Shown here in pieces: positions 1-9,795 of a DNA stretch of 64,000 nucleotides (position 1 is the first letter of the stretch; each line of letters begins with the position of its first letter). The stretch spans positions 910,001 to 974,000 of the forward strand of contig NZ_CP012024.1 of NCBI RefSeq assembly GCF_001050115.1. The letters run 5' to 3'. This stretch comes from Bacillus smithii (lineage in GTDB: Bacteria; Bacillota; Bacilli; Bacillales; DSM-4216). The notes beneath the pieces were generated by a model. It was not told the DNA's origin. It saw only the letters and a program-made list of their open reading frames with translations, and ran no database searches. Both the position numbers and the translations under genes were made by a program.

Positions 1-12
1 TGATTTGGAGGA

Positions 13-1185
13 ATGGTAATGGGGGAGGAAAATAGAACGCCGCTTCATCCCAATAAGCGGATATTGTCGCTGGATGTCATGAGAGGGATATCGCTGCTTG
101 GCATTTTCTTAGTCAACATGATTTCATTTCATTCTCCTTATCTTTATTATGATCCTTATCATTGGTGGAATAGCCCGAGCGATTATGCCCATTATGCGTG
201 GATCGATGTTTTGGTCCAAGCGAGTTTTTATCCGTTGTTTGCCATGCTGTTCGGATACAGCATGTCTTTGCAGCAAGAAAGATTGAAACAGAACTTTTTT
301 TTGCTGGAGTCAAAACGTTTGTTGGTGCTGATGGTGGCAGGAATTCTTCATATCGTATTTATTTGGTCTGGAGATATCTTATTGAATTATTCGGTATGCG
401 GCTTTCTTTTGCTTTTGTTTATGAAAGGACGAGGACGTACCTTAATCATATTTGGCAGCGTATTATATCTTATTCCGCATTTATTCTTAAGCATTCTATT
501 GATTATGACATCGATCATAAATCCTGAAAGCACTGCTTTTTGGTCGGATATGAACGGTATTCAACATTCTATTCAAGCATACAGTACCGGTTCTTTTTGG
601 AGTATTACGAAGCAGCGTCTCGTTGATTGGTATTCTGTCAACGGCTCGACTCATTTTTTTTCGGTGCTTTTGTCTATTTTTCCTATGTTTTTGATAGGGG
701 CGGGGGCCGGAAAACTTCATTTGGTTGAATCGATTGAAAAGCATAAAAAGCTCAATCTTACTTTGCTGCTTATGTTCATGGCAGCAGGAATCTTCTTGAA
801 ATTGCTTCCGTTCTTTTTTGGTCAGAACATGGCTTATCAATATGTGCAAGATTCGCTTGGCGGACCGTTGCTTTCCGTTGCTTATGCATTAGCTGTCATG
901 ATCATTGTCCGCAATCCATACGGCCAGAAATACAGCAAATGGATCGCACAGGCGGGAAGAATGTCGTTGACGAATTATTTATTTCAATCGGTGATAGGGT
1001 CTTTGCTTTTTTACCATTATGGATTAGCTTTATATGGTAAAATGGATTTAATCACCGGCTCGTGGCTGGCATTTACCCTTTATCTCATCCAATTGATTTT
1101 ATCGGAAATGTGGCTCTCCAAATTTCAACAAGGGCCTTTGGAAAACGTGTGGAAAATGCTGGTCTACGGCAGAAAAACAGCATGA
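13..1185 (+). CDS. DUF418 family multi-pass membrane protein
   Basis: The 390-residue protein is hydrophobic throughout, with roughly eight to ten predicted membrane segments. The N-terminal block LDVMRGISLLGIFLVNM (about residues 20-36) and the C-terminal half, with GRMSLTNYLFQS near residues 316-327, are typical of the DUF418/YeiB group (B. subtilis YxaH and YrkO are relatives). The biochemical role of this family is unknown; a transport role has been suggested for it. The start is supported by a TTGGAGGA ribosome binding site just upstream. The gene lies 27 bases before yisK on the same strand and may be cotranscribed with it. The family call is fairly sure, the function is not. Confidence 0.85.
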   Translation: MVMGEENRTPLHPNKRILSLDVMRGISLLGIFLVNMISFHSPYLYYDPYHWWNSPSDYAHYAWIDVLVQASFYPLFAMLFGYSMSLQQERLKQNFFLLESKRLLVLMVAGILHIVFIWSGDILLNYSVCGFLLLLFMKGRGRTLIIFGSVLYLIPHLFLSILLIMTSIINPESTAFWSDMNGIQHSIQAYSTGSFWSITKQRLVDWYSVNGSTHFFSVLLSIFPMFLIGAGAGKLHLVESIEKHKKLNLTLLLMFMAAGIFLKLLPFFFGQNMAYQYVQDSLGGPLLSVAYALAVMIIVRNPYGQKYSKWIAQAGRMSLTNYLFQSVIGSLLFYHYGLALYGKMDLITGSWLAFTLYLIQLILSEMWLSKFQQGPLENVWKMLVYGRKTA

Positions 1186-1212
1186 CGGGGAAAATAGATG
1201 GGGGTGAAGGAC

Positions 1213-2115
1213 ATGAAATGGGTCAGTTTCCGTACGGGGAAATATGATGGCTATGGCGTTTACGATGAACAAAAACAATTGATTTTGGACGTAAAAAAAA
1301 TGGATGAACAAAGAAACGGCTATTCCGATCTTCCTGAACAGCTTGTAGAGGCGTTAGGATTAGGAGATCTCTTCTTGCAAAAAGTACATACTCTATTAAA
1401 CTGGGAACAGGGTCAACGCAACCGTCCGTGGGCGTTCAAATGGGAAGATGTGGAACTGTTGGCACCCATTCCGCGGCCATTAAAAAATGTGATTTGCATT
1501 GGAAAAAACTATCGAGATCATGCGGTGGAATTGGGTGGAAAAGATGGGGTGCCTGAACATCTGATCGTTTTTTCGAAAGCACCGACAACCGTCACTGGCC
1601 ATTTGCATCCGATTCCTGCTTATACGGATGTGACGGAAGCCCTTGATTATGAAGGTGAATTGGCCGTTATTATTGGAAAAAAAGGAAAAGGAATTCAAAA
1701 AGAAGAAGCTTTAGATTATGTCTTCGGGTATACCATCATTAATGACGTGACGGCAAGGGATTTGCAAAAGCGTCATGTACAATATTTTCTGGGAAAAAGC
1801 CTTGACTGTTCATGCCCGATGGGACCTTGGATTGTCACGAAAGACGAGGTGCCGGATCCAGGCAATTTGGGCATAGAAACAAGAGTGAATGGAGAAGTGA
1901 GGCAAATGTCTAATACACGACATTTTATTTTCTCGATTGAAGAAATAATAGAAACCCTTTCTAAAGGGATGACATTGGAACCCGGAGATGTGATCGCGAC
2001 GGGAACTCCTGCTGGTGTAGGCCTTGGTTTTCAACCTCCGAAACTCTTAAAGGCCGGAGACGTTGTTGAAATTACCATTGAAGGCATCGGAACACTGAAA
2101 AACCAAGTGCAGTAA
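1213..2115 (+). CDS. yisK: Fumarylacetoacetate hydrolase-family protein YisK
   Basis: A 300-residue FAH-superfamily enzyme. The catalytic and metal-binding signatures are visible: GKNYRDHA (about residues 97-104), YEGELAVIIGKKG (about 146-158, with the acidic metal ligands) and GDVIATGTPAGVG near the C-terminus. Family members cleave C-C bonds or decarboxylate 2-keto acids. B. subtilis YisK has been reported to have oxaloacetate decarboxylase activity and to associate with the cytoskeletal protein Mbl. The ATG at 1213 is preferred because GGGGGTG lies six bases before it. An in-frame ATG at 1198 would add five residues. The yisK-yisL-yisN-asnO order matches B. subtilis, apart from wprA, which is missing here. 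Confidence 0.88.
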   Translation: MKWVSFRTGKYDGYGVYDEQKQLILDVKKMDEQRNGYSDLPEQLVEALGLGDLFLQKVHTLLNWEQGQRNRPWAFKWEDVELLAPIPRPLKNVICIGKNYRDHAVELGGKDGVPEHLIVFSKAPTTVTGHLHPIPAYTDVTEALDYEGELAVIIGKKGKGIQKEEALDYVFGYTIINDVTARDLQKRHVQYFLGKSLDCSCPMGPWIVTKDEVPDPGNLGIETRVNGEVRQMSNTRHFIFSIEEIIETLSKGMTLEPGDVIATGTPAGVGLGFQPPKLLKAGDVVEITIEGIGTLKNQVQ

Positions 2116-2311
2116 TAGGGAATTTGAATCAGCCGACGAACATTTAACGGCGACGGTGATTAGGAAAAGTCTGTTTTGGCAAATGGTGTTGCCGACGAAT
2201 TCCACCGGGTGAACGGTGTTTCAAGCTTCTAAAATCCATATGAATGGAAAAAACGTTTTGAAAATGATTAGCCTTTTAAGGATGAAAGAAAAAGAGGGAG
2301 GAAACATCTTC

Positions 2312-2695
2312 ATGGAAAGTGTTCTTTTTTATAATACCCATTTGCATATTACGACGTGGGTCATCGCCATTATATTGTTTCTCGTTGCTCTTGGACTGTC
2401 GAGAGGTCAAAACAAAAAAAGTTTGAATATAACGCATATGATCTTGCGCTTATTTTATGTATTTGTCTTTCTGACGGGTTTGTTCCTGTTTATGAAGAAT
2501 CATGCCATCAATGAAATGCTGTACGGAATAAAACTGTTGGTTGGATTGATCGTGATTGGTATGATGGAAATGACATTGGTTCGTTTAAAAAAAGGAAAGA
2601 GTGCAACGGTTTATTGGATCATTCTGATTTTGGCTTTTATTGCCGTATTTTATATTGGATTTAAGCTTCCGCTTGGCTTTCATTTCTTCGCTTAA
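2312..2695 (+). CDS. yisL: YisL family small membrane protein (DUF1516)
   Basis: A 127-residue integral membrane protein with four predicted helices (about residues 10-30, 42-62, 70-87 and 98-117). The start ITTWVIAIILFLVALGLSRG and the overall size match the Bacillus YisL family, whose function is not known. The true start is the ATG at 2312, which follows GGGAGGAAA. The open frame reaches further upstream to 2216 but without a ribosome binding site. It lies after yisK, as in B. subtilis, separated by about 200 bases of noncoding sequence. Confidence 0.85.
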   Translation: MESVLFYNTHLHITTWVIAIILFLVALGLSRGQNKKSLNITHMILRLFYVFVFLTGLFLFMKNHAINEMLYGIKLLVGLIVIGMMEMTLVRLKKGKSATVYWIILILAFIAVFYIGFKLPLGFHFFA

Positions 2696-2894
2696 AAAAG
2701 AGCGGATGGATCTTTTCAAACGATGTCCGGCCACTTTTAGAAAAGAGAATATTTGCTTTTTGAAAGTTTGCGTTAAAGAGATCCGATTTTGAAATAACGG
2801 CATTTATGTTGTAAAGATGGAGATGGACAAGTTAAGTAAGGCGAAGTTTCCATCTCTTTTTTAGCGTATGTAAACGGAATAACGAAGTTTGAAA

Positions 2895-2935
2895 GAAAAA
2901 AATCCCGTTTTCGTAATGATTCCGGGATTTTTTTA
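2895..2935. terminator. Bidirectional terminator between yisL and yisN
   Basis: AAAAAATCCCG pairs with CGGGATTTTTTT around a 15-base loop. With A-rich and T-rich arms it can stop transcription from both directions. It lies at the convergence of yisL (plus) and yisN (minus) and overlaps the yisN stop. Confidence 0.8.
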
Positions 2936-3493
2936 TTCCAGTTTTTCTAAAATAATTCTTTTTCCGGTATTGATTGTTAATTCAAATCGATCGCTTCTTT
3001 TTTCCATATAGCTGAAATGATGGTGTACGGAGCATATTTGGTCACCGTTATCGAAAATGATAAAATTCGTTCCTTGACGAATGTCATTCCGATTTAAAAA
3101 GGACAAGTGATTATAGCAATAAATACAGTCATAAATGGAAAACTGCATGCTGTTCAATCCGGAAAGGAAGTGCAAAAAGGCGTCATCGTTTAATTCATCC
3201 AACAGCAATTCCAACGAATAGACTAGACTTTTTTTTATCCTCAGCTGATCGGAATCATGCAGCATAATCAGCTTCGATTCAGTTTGAACGGCACCGTCAC
3301 CGGTAAGAATTCCATGGATCCATTGTTGTTGGCGGTAAAGCTGCACTTCTTTTTGTTCAAACAAATCTAAATTGATGGCTTCATCACTTTCGTCATCAAA
3401 AAAGATCCATTCTTGACGTATATATTCCACCACTCCTTGTTGATAAGACCGGATTTGTTGTTCCAACAACTGATTCCTGTCCCACTTTCCCAT
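2933..3493 (-). CDS. yisN: YisN-like DUF2777 family protein
   Basis: A 186-residue soluble protein without signal peptide or membrane segment. The call rests on position (between yisL and asnO, transcribed opposite to both) and on the general character of the YisN/DUF2777 family, which is restricted to Bacillaceae and has no known function. It is rich in acidic residues and contains two Cys-bearing stretches (YDCIYCYNH at about residues 117-125). The start is supported by a GACAGGAGAATC ribosome binding site. A divergent promoter region of about 155 bases separates it from asnO. Confidence 0.7.
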   Translation of the reverse strand: MGKWDRNQLLEQQIRSYQQGVVEYIRQEWIFFDDESDEAINLDLFEQKEVQLYRQQQWIHGILTGDGAVQTESKLIMLHDSDQLRIKKSLVYSLELLLDELNDDAFLHFLSGLNSMQFSIYDCIYCYNHLSFLNRNDIRQGTNFIIFDNGDQICSVHHHFSYMEKRSDRFELTINTGKRIILEKLE

Positions 3494-3648
3494 TGATGAT
3501 TCTCCTGTCGTATTAAACGGATATTTTCATTTATTGACAATTTCCTACCTTTTCATTCATGGAAAAGGACAATGAACATATAACGGGTCCTTTGAATAGA
3601 ATGATTAGGCAAATATCCATTCTATTTTTTCAAAGGAGGCACTCAACT

Positions 3649-5499
3649 ATGTGCGGGATAACAGGATGGGCAGATTTCAAAAAAAATTTAAGGCCTTTTA
3701 CGGAACAAATCGTGAATATGACAGAAACATTGCAAAATCGCGGACCTGATCAGACGAATTATTTTCAGCAGGATCATCTATTGTTTGGCCATAAACGGTT
3801 GATTGTGGTGGATCCTGATGGTGGCAGGCAGCCCATGACGAAAACACACAACGAAAGAACGTACACGATCATCTACAATGGCGAGTTATATAATACGGAA
3901 GATATCAGAAAAGTTCTTTTATCAAAAGGATATGCATTTCAAGGCCACTCTGACACAGAGGTATTACTTACTTCTTTCGTAGAATGGAAAGAAGATTGTT
4001 TGGAATACTTAAATGGGATTTTTGCTTTTGCCATATGGGATCATGAGAAGGAGAAGCTGTTTCTTGCGAGGGATCGTGTCGGTGTTAAGCCGCTCTTTTA
4101 TACTTTAATCGGATCAAGCTTCGTTTTTGGTTCGGAGATAAAAGCGATTTTAGCCCATTCGGATACGAGAGCGGAAATTGACAGAGAAGGATTGGCGGAA
4201 GTGATGGGTCTTGGTCCTGCACGAATTCCCGGGTCAGGTGTCTTCCGAAACATAAAAGAATTAAAGCCGGGGCACGCTTTGGCTTTCTCAAAAGAAGGGC
4301 TGAACATTTGGCGATATTGGAACGTGAAAAGCGACATTCACCAAGATTCAATGGAAGAAACGATTGAAAAAGTACGCTTCCTCGTTCAAGATGCGGTCAC
4401 TCGCCAACTCGTATCGGACGTACCGCTTTGTACGTTTTTATCAGGGGGAGTCGATTCCAGCGCCATCACGGCCATTGCTTCACGCTCGTTTAAGGAAAAA
4501 CGGAAAGGCACTCTTCACACTTATTCCATCGATTATGAAGAGAATGACCAATTTTTTCAAGCCAATGATTTTCAGCCTAATGCAGACGGTCCATGGATTA
4601 AACTAGTTTCCGACCATTTAGGGACGATTCACCATAATTGCGTCATCTCACAGGAAACGTTGAAAAATTATTTGCCGGCTGCCGTTCATGCTAGAGATCT
4701 TCCGGGAATGGCAGATGTTGATTCTTCTTTGTTATGGTTTTCACAAGAAATTAAAAAAAGTTTTGTCGTCGGGTTATCAGGGGAATGCGCAGACGAAATT
4801 TTCGGAGGATATCCTTGGTTTCATCGATCGGACGATTTTAATCGCGAAGGTTTCCCGTGGATGAGAGCAACGAATGAAAGAGAACAGCTGTTAAATGATG
4901 AATGGAGGAAAAAATTAAACTTAAAAGAATTTGTGCTCCATCAATATCGAGAAGCGGTGAAAGAGGTTCCTGTTTTAGAAGGGGAAAATTCGATTGATGC
5001 GAGAAGAAGGGAATTGTTTTATTTGAATTTGACTTGGTTTATGCCGGTACTTTTGGACAGAAAAGACCGGATGAGTATGGGAGCCAGTCTGGAAGTAAGG
5101 GTTCCATACGCTGATCATCGCTTGGTGGAATATGTTTGGAATATTCCGTGGGAAATGAAAATGTACGGCAACAGGGAAAAAGGATTACTTCGTAAAGCGT
5201 TGGAAGGGATTTTACCTGAAGAAGTGCTCTATCGTAAAAAGAGCCCGTATCCTAAAACCCATCATCCCGTTTATACAAAAATTGTAAAAGAATGGGTTTC
5301 TCAACTGTTGGAGGACCGGTCGAGCATTTTGCATGAACTGTTGGATAAAAAAACATTGGAAGAACTGGTTGAAACAGAAGGAAGGGCTTTTCAAGTGCCA
5401 TGGTACGGCCAATTAATGACAGGGCCTCAGCTTTTGGCGCATCTCGGTCAAATTCATGTTTGGTTTCAAGATTATCATATTCAAATTGTAGATCGATAA
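3649..5499 (+). CDS. asnO: Asparagine synthetase (glutamine-hydrolysing) AsnO
   Basis: A class B asparagine synthetase of 616 residues, converting aspartate, glutamine and ATP to asparagine. The start is the ATG at 3649, after AAAGGAGGC, because this makes Cys2 (MCGITGW) the N-terminal nucleophile of the class II glutaminase domain. The upstream-extended frame would destroy it. Visible motifs are NRGPDQ, YNGELYN and the PP-loop ATP site SGGVDSS (about residues 265-271). The domains are glutaminase (about 2-200) and synthetase (about 235-600). Position beside yisN supports assignment as asnO, the paralog that in B. subtilis is sporulation-associated. Confidence in the enzyme is high; the choice of paralog rests on synteny. 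Confidence 0.93.
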   Translation: MCGITGWADFKKNLRPFTEQIVNMTETLQNRGPDQTNYFQQDHLLFGHKRLIVVDPDGGRQPMTKTHNERTYTIIYNGELYNTEDIRKVLLSKGYAFQGHSDTEVLLTSFVEWKEDCLEYLNGIFAFAIWDHEKEKLFLARDRVGVKPLFYTLIGSSFVFGSEIKAILAHSDTRAEIDREGLAEVMGLGPARIPGSGVFRNIKELKPGHALAFSKEGLNIWRYWNVKSDIHQDSMEETIEKVRFLVQDAVTRQLVSDVPLCTFLSGGVDSSAITAIASRSFKEKRKGTLHTYSIDYEENDQFFQANDFQPNADGPWIKLVSDHLGTIHHNCVISQETLKNYLPAAVHARDLPGMADVDSSLLWFSQEIKKSFVVGLSGECADEIFGGYPWFHRSDDFNREGFPWMRATNEREQLLNDEWRKKLNLKEFVLHQYREAVKEVPVLEGENSIDARRRELFYLNLTWFMPVLLDRKDRMSMGASLEVRVPYADHRLVEYVWNIPWEMKMYGNREKGLLRKALEGILPEEVLYRKKSPYPKTHHPVYTKIVKEWVSQLLEDRSSILHELLDKKTLEELVETEGRAFQVPWYGQLMTGPQLLAHLGQIHVWFQDYHIQIVDR

Positions 5500-5745
5500 C
5501 AAAAAATAGAGGGGGCCCGGCTCAGGCAGGCTCCCTTCAATATATTTAGCATCCAAAATAAGAAAGGATCTATATGAAGATCGGTATGATGAATAAAAGC
5601 CTTCGACTAGTGCTCTCTAAATTAAAAAATTCAGTTTATGCTGCAAATGATATTGGAGCGAAATCCTTTGGCAACAACGGTTGAAAGAGATTCCTGATTC
5701 ATGCGGTATTCATTCATTTTTTGGCATCGTTTTTTAGAACGATGT

Positions 5746-7893
5746 TCAATGGATCAGATGACTTTGTTTGACTTTTTGAACAAAGACTTTGCTTAATCGG
5801 TATAGAGGAGCTTTCAATGTCATTCCGAATACGAACATCATCAAACCGTAAATGGACAAGATGAATAGATCCTTTCTTACGATATCCGGCAGCATCCCGC
5901 CAACGGATTCCCGCAATAAGCTGATAGCATAAGTAAAAGGCAAAAATGGATGGATCTTTTGAAAAAAAGGCGGGGCAACTTGAATGGGAAACGTTCCGCC
6001 TGATGCAGAAATTTGAAAAACAAGCAATATGATTCCTAATGCCTTCCCGACATTGCCAAACATTGAGACCAATGTATAGACGATGAAAATAAAAATTGAG
6101 GCGATGAATACACTGAACAGTACGAACATCGTTTTTTCTTTCACAAAAACGTGGAGAATATATAAATCTCCGATTGATACAACGAGGGATTGCAGCAAGG
6201 CAATCGTCCAAAAGGTAAGCAAGCGGCCAAAATATACTTGCCAGCTTTTATAGTTTTCGCTGCTGGTAACATCAACGGATAATAACGATATTAACAGCAT
6301 GGCCCCTACCCAAAATGATAACACTGTATAAAAGGGGGACATGCCGGATCCGTAATTAGGAATAGGAAAGAGGGGATGTTCTTCCAACAGCACCGGTTTC
6401 TTGAAAAAATCACTTTCTTTTTCCACATCATTTTTTAACAGCTGAATGATTTGATGGATATTATGTTTTTGCTCAAAATCCCGTATTCTGTTTGCCATTT
6501 CTCTTATCTTTCGTTCAGACTCGGGCAAGTGTGTTTGGGCGAAGGAGATCTCTTCTATCCCAAAATGAATCCCCTTCGAAGCATCGGCTACTATTTTATA
6601 GGCATCCGGCAAGCTTGCGTTGGCTTCTTTCAATAACTGGCCGGCATATTGATTGTCCCTGATCGCACGAGAAATAGCGTTTCGAACAGCGGGAACTACG
6701 ACAGAATCATAGTTCGCCATTAAGTTGGATAAAGTATCAGAAGACTGTTGAGAGAGCTCATCAAGACGCGATAACAGATCAGATCCAGGATTTTCTCCTC
6801 TTTTGACTAGATCCAACGCTTCATTGCTTAGACGAATTTCGGTTTGAAACTGACTCTTGACTTGTTGGAGTTTATTGATTATTGGATTCAGTTCTTGCGA
6901 ATGGCCAAGGTGATTCATGTTTTCCATTACATTTGTCAAACTGTCGATTAAATCGATGCCTCGTTCTAAACGATGCTGTAATTGATCGGCATCCGACTGC
7001 AACTTTGAAAGGGAAATGGGCTGGTTTTGAAGTGTGTCGTAAACATCATGCAACGTCATAGCTGTTTGCTCTAGCGTGATCAAATCCTGCTTTATGGTTG
7101 GTTCGGATTTCTTTAAAGTGTTTCTAGTAGTTATGAGAAAGGTTGACAGTCCGTTAGAAAACTGCATTCCATCTTTGGTCAACACGGAAACAACCGGCAA
7201 TGCATTTTGAGCTTTTCGGACAATCGATTGTGCTTTTACGGCATCTTCATAAGCTGTATCCACCGCTTGATGAATTTCCGGAAGCTTTGCTTCTAAGAAA
7301 AAAAGAAAATGCTTTAAATGTTCTATTGTACCTAATTCCCTCTCCAATTCTATGCCTAATTGATTAAAAACGGTGAAAAGGGCTTTGCTGGATGTTTTGA
7401 TAAATTCTTCATTTATATTTTCGACGATCGTGCTTGCTCCCGTTTTCGTCATTTTCGGGGCAATTGCATTCAATTTTTCATTGACCGTAAACTTGATCAC
7501 GGGTTTTTCGGGTGTTTCCTTTAAAATCGACGTGAGTTTATCGGAAAAATCTTGAGGAATGATAAGGCTGGCATAATAATGGCCTGTTTTTACCCCTTGT
7601 AAAGCTTCCTCTTCATCGACAAATCTCCATCCTAAAGCTTGATTTTTTTTCAGTGATTGGACTACTTCATTTCCAACGTTCAAATAGCGACCTTGTAATG
7701 TGGTGCCTTTGTCATTATTGGTTATCGCAACCGCAATCCCTTTTGTATGGCCATACGGATCCCAAGACGCCTTAATGTTGAACCAAGCATAAAAAGAAGG
7801 AAGAATGATAAGAGCCAAAATGATCACAGAAGCAGCCCAGTTTTTCACAATATTTTTAATATCCATGCTGTATATTTGTATGACTTTATTCAT
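5746..7893 (-). CDS. yhgE: YhgE/Pip family membrane protein (phage infection protein-like)
   Basis: A 715-residue protein with the YhgE/Pip architecture. One N-terminal membrane helix (about residues 19-38) is followed by the conserved FYAWFNIKASWDPYG. A long extracytoplasmic region of about 450 residues is rich in heptad-like coiled coil. Five to six C-terminal helices of ABC-2 permease type follow (about residues 510-690). Lactococcal Pip is a phage receptor; B. subtilis YhgE is of unclear function, and some relatives belong to type VII secretion loci. No WXG100 or other secretion gene is seen nearby. It is not part of the B. subtilis yisN-yitK interval, so it looks like an accessory gene. 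Start is ATG at 7893. Confidence 0.88.
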   Translation of the reverse strand: MNKVIQIYSMDIKNIVKNWAASVIILALIILPSFYAWFNIKASWDPYGHTKGIAVAITNNDKGTTLQGRYLNVGNEVVQSLKKNQALGWRFVDEEEALQGVKTGHYYASLIIPQDFSDKLTSILKETPEKPVIKFTVNEKLNAIAPKMTKTGASTIVENINEEFIKTSSKALFTVFNQLGIELERELGTIEHLKHFLFFLEAKLPEIHQAVDTAYEDAVKAQSIVRKAQNALPVVSVLTKDGMQFSNGLSTFLITTRNTLKKSEPTIKQDLITLEQTAMTLHDVYDTLQNQPISLSKLQSDADQLQHRLERGIDLIDSLTNVMENMNHLGHSQELNPIINKLQQVKSQFQTEIRLSNEALDLVKRGENPGSDLLSRLDELSQQSSDTLSNLMANYDSVVVPAVRNAISRAIRDNQYAGQLLKEANASLPDAYKIVADASKGIHFGIEEISFAQTHLPESERKIREMANRIRDFEQKHNIHQIIQLLKNDVEKESDFFKKPVLLEEHPLFPIPNYGSGMSPFYTVLSFWVGAMLLISLLSVDVTSSENYKSWQVYFGRLLTFWTIALLQSLVVSIGDLYILHVFVKEKTMFVLFSVFIASIFIFIVYTLVSMFGNVGKALGIILLVFQISASGGTFPIQVAPPFFQKIHPFLPFTYAISLLRESVGGMLPDIVRKDLFILSIYGLMMFVFGMTLKAPLYRLSKVFVQKVKQSHLIH

Positions 7894-7995
7894 CTAACTT
7901 CACCAACTGAGAAGGAATATGAACCATCTTTTTTATGTAGGATGGCTGATCGGGTGAATACTTATGCTTTAAACGGCTGAATTTCTTTTAATTAT

Positions 7996-9526
7996 TAACT
8001 CAACTTTCGCACACAGAAATATTTAAGCATTGCTTGATATAATTAGGTATAGTGGCCAACCATTTATTCATTTGATTTTTAAAGATGTCCATGTTCAAAG
8101 AAACCTCGGCTTCCGCCAAAGTTTGGAAAAGGTCAATAAGTGATTGAAGGGCAGTAATAAAATCTATGTCTTTTACATCTTCGCAAAGGATGTAAAAAAG
8201 GTTGCCAATCGTCTTAGGATCCTCCTCTTTTCGCATTTGCCAAGCAATGAGAATATATCGTGTAAAAACAATGGTTGTATGGCTAATTAACATGTCGTAG
8301 GAACGTCCCTGGAATTCTTTCTCTAAATTTAAAAGGGATTTATTGCATTTGAAGAAGACTTCAATGTCCCAACGCATGCCGTAAATACGAATGATCTCTT
8401 CATTTTCTAATGTTGTATCTGTGCTGAGAATGGCAAGCCATTCGCTCCGTTTATTACGGTTTCGTACAAATAGAATTTTTACTGGAATTCCATTGTCTAA
8501 AGTAGCATAAACGGATCCGCGAATGTCTTTTTTACCCATGTGAGGTTTTGCCAATTTGTAAAGTTGATTCAGTGTGAAACGTTCACCATTGTAAACGTAT
8601 CGCTGCTTTAATTGCTTCACCAAGCCAATGACAAATAACCCTTTGTTCGTAATCTTCTCAATTAAAGGCGCTTGTGTAAACCAGGAATCCATGAGAACAT
8701 AGTCAGCTATAATCCCTTTTTCAAGCGCATGATCAAGTAAAGCTGAAGCCACGTCCGGTTTTGATTTCAGAGCTTCCTGGCGACGCTTATAGCCAGATGT
8801 TCGTTTATCAATATTGGTATTGATTTCTTGCAGGCGATTTTCCTTTTTCGGTGAACTTAGAAGAGCAAAATCAATGGGAATAAAAGTAAAACTATCGGTC
8901 CAGCCAAGGGTAAGCATTTGAAACCCTTTCAAGTACTGATGGGTAGAGTGATCAAAAACCTTAGCCAACAGTTCAACCGACTTACTACGGTTTCTTGAAA
9001 AGACAGAATCATCAATCACAAAAGCTGTGACACGATCTTTTGAAGTTAATGGTTGAAGCAGACGGATCATTTCACTGCTTAATGAAAGCAGAAACTTTCT
9101 CCAATGATAGGTTGGTGTATTTAAAAAGCGATAGACTGTATCCTTTCCGGGCAGATCCTGAGATCGTTTACTCATAAAAGCACGAAACCAGTTCTTATAT
9201 TGGAAGACTAAAAGAAAAATCAGTTTGAAAACAGTAAGACAAGAATACCCGGAAAGTTTCGTAATATTCGCTTTTCTTAAATGATATCCAATATTTAATT
9301 CGGAAAATCCTTGTTTAATTTCTTTTGGTAATTGCGCAAAGTAGTCTTTATTCGTTATCATAGTGGTGACACCTTTCTTTTGGATTTGGTTTCGTCACCA
9401 ATATTTTACCAAAAGAATAGGTGTCTTTCTTTATGTTTTAAAAAATGTCAAATGATAATTTTGTACTTCCCAAAACCATTTACATCAAGCATTTAAACAA
9501 GATTTTGGACTGCGAAAGCTGAGTTA
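7996..9526. mobile_element. IS4-type insertion sequence, apparently complete
   Basis: The element of about 1.53 kb has near-perfect 16-base terminal inverted repeats: TAACTCAACTTTCGCA at the left end (7996-8011) and TGCGAAAGCTGAGTTA at the right end (9511-9526), differing at one position. It carries a single transposase gene on the minus strand whose stop codon lies inside the left repeat. I could not see a clear target-site duplication in the AT-rich flanks, so the exact outer ends may shift by a few bases. It separates yhgE from a damaged sigma-54 activator gene. Confidence 0.8.
8000..9361 (-). CDS. IS4-type DDE transposase
   Basis: A 453-residue transposase that cuts and joins the IS ends. 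The DDE-type core is visible: the first Asp region AFVIDDSVFSR (about residues 113-123), the second at ADYVLMDSWFTQAP (about 218-231), and the C-terminal YGMRWDIEVFFKCNK block (about 328-342), which fits the Y-(2)-R-(3)-E-(6)-K signature of the IS4 family. The frame is intact from ATG at 9361 to a TGA inside the left terminal repeat, so the enzyme is probably functional. I do not assign a named IS. Confidence 0.88.
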   Translation of the reverse strand: MITNKDYFAQLPKEIKQGFSELNIGYHLRKANITKLSGYSCLTVFKLIFLLVFQYKNWFRAFMSKRSQDLPGKDTVYRFLNTPTYHWRKFLLSLSSEMIRLLQPLTSKDRVTAFVIDDSVFSRNRSKSVELLAKVFDHSTHQYLKGFQMLTLGWTDSFTFIPIDFALLSSPKKENRLQEINTNIDKRTSGYKRRQEALKSKPDVASALLDHALEKGIIADYVLMDSWFTQAPLIEKITNKGLFVIGLVKQLKQRYVYNGERFTLNQLYKLAKPHMGKKDIRGSVYATLDNGIPVKILFVRNRNKRSEWLAILSTDTTLENEEIIRIYGMRWDIEVFFKCNKSLLNLEKEFQGRSYDMLISHTTIVFTRYILIAWQMRKEEDPKTIGNLFYILCEDVKDIDFITALQSLIDLFQTLAEAEVSLNMDIFKNQMNKWLATIPNYIKQCLNISVCES

Positions 9527-9795
9527 TTAAATCCTATTTTTCAAAAACAGAGGAAGAGATAAAAATTTTAAAGTATTTCATCGACACATGAACGACATTT
9601 ATCGATTTTATGTGAGATTATCTGACAAATCGCTCGTGAGTTTACATAAAAATTGCTTTTAAACACAAACCGTTGAACAGATTACGATTTGGAACGGAAA
9701 TAAAAATAATTCATTTGAAAATCGATCGTTATATTCTGATTTTATATAATATTAACAATATTTATTGAAATGTTTTGAAAAGGTGAGATTGTCTA

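Noticed and set aside
5700-5745. Terminator for yhgE from the CATCGTT/AACGATG hairpin
   Set aside because: On the minus strand the stem is followed by As rather than Ts, so it does not fit a rho-independent terminator in the needed direction.
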